Shown here piece after piece: positions 23,495 through 25,045 of a DNA stretch of 25,045 nt; position 1 is the first letter of the stretch, and each line of letters begins with the position of its first letter. The stretch is from JAFASC01 sp034669525 (GTDB lineage: Bacteria; Pseudomonadota; Alphaproteobacteria; Rhizobiales; Beijerinckiaceae), in NCBI GenBank assembly GCA_034669525.1, contig JAXDNH010000039.1:1-25045 (forward strand), written 5' to 3'. Under the pieces are notes generated by a model. The model saw nothing but the letters and a program-made list of their open reading frames with translations. It was not told the DNA's origin and ran no database searches. The translations under genes and the position numbers were made by a program.

Positions 23495-23530
23495 CTCCCG
23501 CCAAGCTACTGATTTTGAGGAAGCACACGC

Positions 23531-24739
23531 GTGGCCGTCGGAACCGAAGAAGCGCCGATCCTCATCGCCGGCGGCGGGATCGGTGGGCTCGCCGCCGCGC
23601 TCGGGCTGGCGCGGCGGGGCCTCCATGCACTCGTACTCGAAAAGGCCGCCGCACTCGGCGAGATCGGCGCCGGCATCCAGCTCGGGCCAAATGCCTTCCA
23701 CTGTTTCGACCATCTCGGGGTCGGCCAGGCTGCCCGCGGCATGGCGGTCTATATCGACCAACTGCGGCTCATGGATGCGCTGAGCGCGGAGGAGATCACG
23801 CATATCGACCTCGGCGCGGAATTCCGCACCCGGTTCGGCAACCCCTATGCGGTCGTGCATCGCGGCGATCTGCATGGCGTTTTCCTGCGCGCCTGCCGCG
23901 AGCATCCGCTCGTCGACCTCCGCGTCAAAAGCGAAGTGAGCGCCTACGAGAACAAGGGCAATTCCATTGCCGCGATTCTCACCTCCGGCGAGCGCCTCAC
24001 CGGCACGCTCGTCGTGGGCGCCGATGGCTTATGGTCGAACGTCCGCAAGCAACTCGTTGGCGATGGGCAGCCGCGCGTCTCCGGCCACACGACGTATCGT
24101 TCGGTGATCCCGACCGATGAGATGCCCGAGGACTTACGCTGGAACGCCGCGACTCTATGGGCCGGCCCGAAATGCCACATTGTGCATTACCCGCTCTCCG
24201 GCTGGAAAGTGTTCAATCTCGTCGTCACCTATCACAATGACGCGCCCGAGCCCGTCGCCGGACTTCCCGTCTCCGAAGAAGAAGTGCGCCGCGGCTTCGA
24301 GCACGTGCATGAACGTGCGCGCAAAATCATCGGCCACGGCAAGGACTGGAAGCTCTGGGTGCTCTGCGACCGCGAGCCCGTCGACAAATGGGTCGACGGA
24401 CGCGCGGTGCTGCTCGGCGACGCCGCGCACCCCATGATGCAATATTTTGCGCAAGGCGCCTGCATGGCGCTCGAAGATGCGGTCTGCCTATCCGAGATGA
24501 TCGCCGCCACGCCGGACGATCTCGCCGGCGCGCTCGAGGCTTACCGGCGCCAGCGCGTCCTGCGCACCGCGCGCGTGCAGTTGCAGTCGCGCGCGATCGG
24601 CGATCACATCTATCATCCCGCCGGCGTGCATGCGGCCTTGCGGAACTCGATCATGAGCGCCAAGACCTCGCGCGATTACCACGATCATCTCGCCTGGCTT
24701 TACGGCGGCACAGGGCTCGAACCGCGCATTGCCGCCTGA
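23531..24739 (+). CDS. FAD-dependent 3-hydroxybenzoate 6-monooxygenase
   Basis: Group A flavin monooxygenase of 402 aa. The N-terminal dinucleotide motif IAGGGIGGLAAALG (13-26) ends in Glu of VLEKAAALGE, a binding pattern for FAD. A DG motif (VVGADGLWSNVRKQL) and the GD motif GDAAHPMMQYFAQGACMALE (about 296-315) follow. The QYFAQGA segment is shared with 3-hydroxybenzoate 6-hydroxylases, which yield gentisate using NADH. The divergent gentisate 1,2-dioxygenase supports this. A salicylate 5- or 1-hydroxylase-like activity is the main alternative. The start GTG at 23531 has GAGGAAG seven bases upstream. Confidence 0.9.
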   Translation: MAVGTEEAPILIAGGGIGGLAAALGLARRGLHALVLEKAAALGEIGAGIQLGPNAFHCFDHLGVGQAARGMAVYIDQLRLMDALSAEEITHIDLGAEFRTRFGNPYAVVHRGDLHGVFLRACREHPLVDLRVKSEVSAYENKGNSIAAILTSGERLTGTLVVGADGLWSNVRKQLVGDGQPRVSGHTTYRSVIPTDEMPEDLRWNAATLWAGPKCHIVHYPLSGWKVFNLVVTYHNDAPEPVAGLPVSEEEVRRGFEHVHERARKIIGHGKDWKLWVLCDREPVDKWVDGRAVLLGDAAHPMMQYFAQGACMALEDAVCLSEMIAATPDDLAGALEAYRRQRVLRTARVQLQSRAIGDHIYHPAGVHAALRNSIMSAKTSRDYHDHLAWLYGGTGLEPRIAA

Positions 24740-24800
24740 CCAGTTGCCAGGGTTGCGCCGCGACAGCCCAGCCTCTATACCCCCGCCACCCCGATGGCAT

Positions 24801-24875
<75 letters not shown>

Positions 24876-25045
24876 TTAAAAACAAGGACTTAACAGCCAA
24901 CTAAGCCAATAACATGCTCGCATGGGAAGCACATGGGAAGCAGCGGGCGCAAAGTCACGGTTCTATGGGAAGCAGTTTCTCACGGCGAGGTCTCTGCCGA
25001 TACCCCCTGTGCGAAAGCGCGAGGCTACTAACGCATTACCGGCCC
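24876..25045. other. non-coding tail after the tRNA with three direct repeats
   Basis: ATGGGAAGCA occurs at 24922-24931, 24933-24942 and 24965-24974. A frame from ATG 24914 stays open to the window end (44 codons), but it has no clear ribosome-binding site and no family I recognise. Sites just downstream of a tRNA 3' end are common integration points, yet no integrase is visible before the sequence ends. Confidence 0.4.

Overview
The window looks like chromosomal DNA of an alphaproteobacterium, most likely of the order Hyphomicrobiales (Bradyrhizobium/Rhodopseudomonas/Pseudolabrys-like). The reasons are high GC, a GapR (DUF2312) gene, a BoxR-type regulator, an OpgC gene, a BBP2-type beta-barrel protein, and nested palindromic intergenic repeats of a kind common in that order. 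The species call is inference, because no database search was possible.

Left third (1-8060): aromatic acid activation. A leftward pair (benzoate-CoA ligase, then an alpha/beta hydrolase) diverges from a rightward pair (BoxR-like regulator with a fused shikimate-kinase-like domain, then a feruloyl-CoA-synthase-type ligase). Ring-attacking box genes are not in view; if present they may lie beyond the left edge. Next come an orphan periplasmic substrate-binding protein (leftward) and a mandelate-racemase-type enolase-superfamily enzyme (rightward). Three copies of a palindromic repeat family lie in the gaps.

Middle (8255-16930): almost everything is leftward. There is a thiolase / acyl-CoA dehydrogenase / O6-alkylguanine methyltransferase operon, a panE-like ketopantoate reductase, and a compact operon of a Tat-exported metallophosphoesterase, an amicyanin-like cupredoxin and a small cupin. 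An OpgC-type membrane acyltransferase overlaps a secreted SGNH hydrolase by 106 bp. A Lrp/AsnC regulator closes the block.

Right third (17140-25045): an L,D-transpeptidase is apparently coupled to an N-formylglutamate amidohydrolase that has no ordinary start codon. Then follow gapR, a large outer-membrane beta-barrel protein and a small periplasmic protein of unknown function. A divergent pair, gentisate 1,2-dioxygenase and 3-hydroxybenzoate 6-monooxygenase, makes up the first two steps of the gentisate route. Their shared 109-bp gap holds a symmetrical operator/promoter candidate. A tRNA-Val(GAC) gene with encoded CCA follows, then a short non-coding tail with three copies of a 10-bp direct repeat.

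Taken together, the two ends describe a bacterium that uses plant- or lignin-derived aromatic acids by both CoA-ligation and hydroxylation routes. The middle holds beta-oxidation and envelope functions. I see no phage, transposase, CRISPR array or clear defence system. The most unusual points are the OpgC/SGNH overlap, the amidohydrolase start, the metallophosphoesterase-cupredoxin-cupin operon and the palindromes in the divergent promoters.
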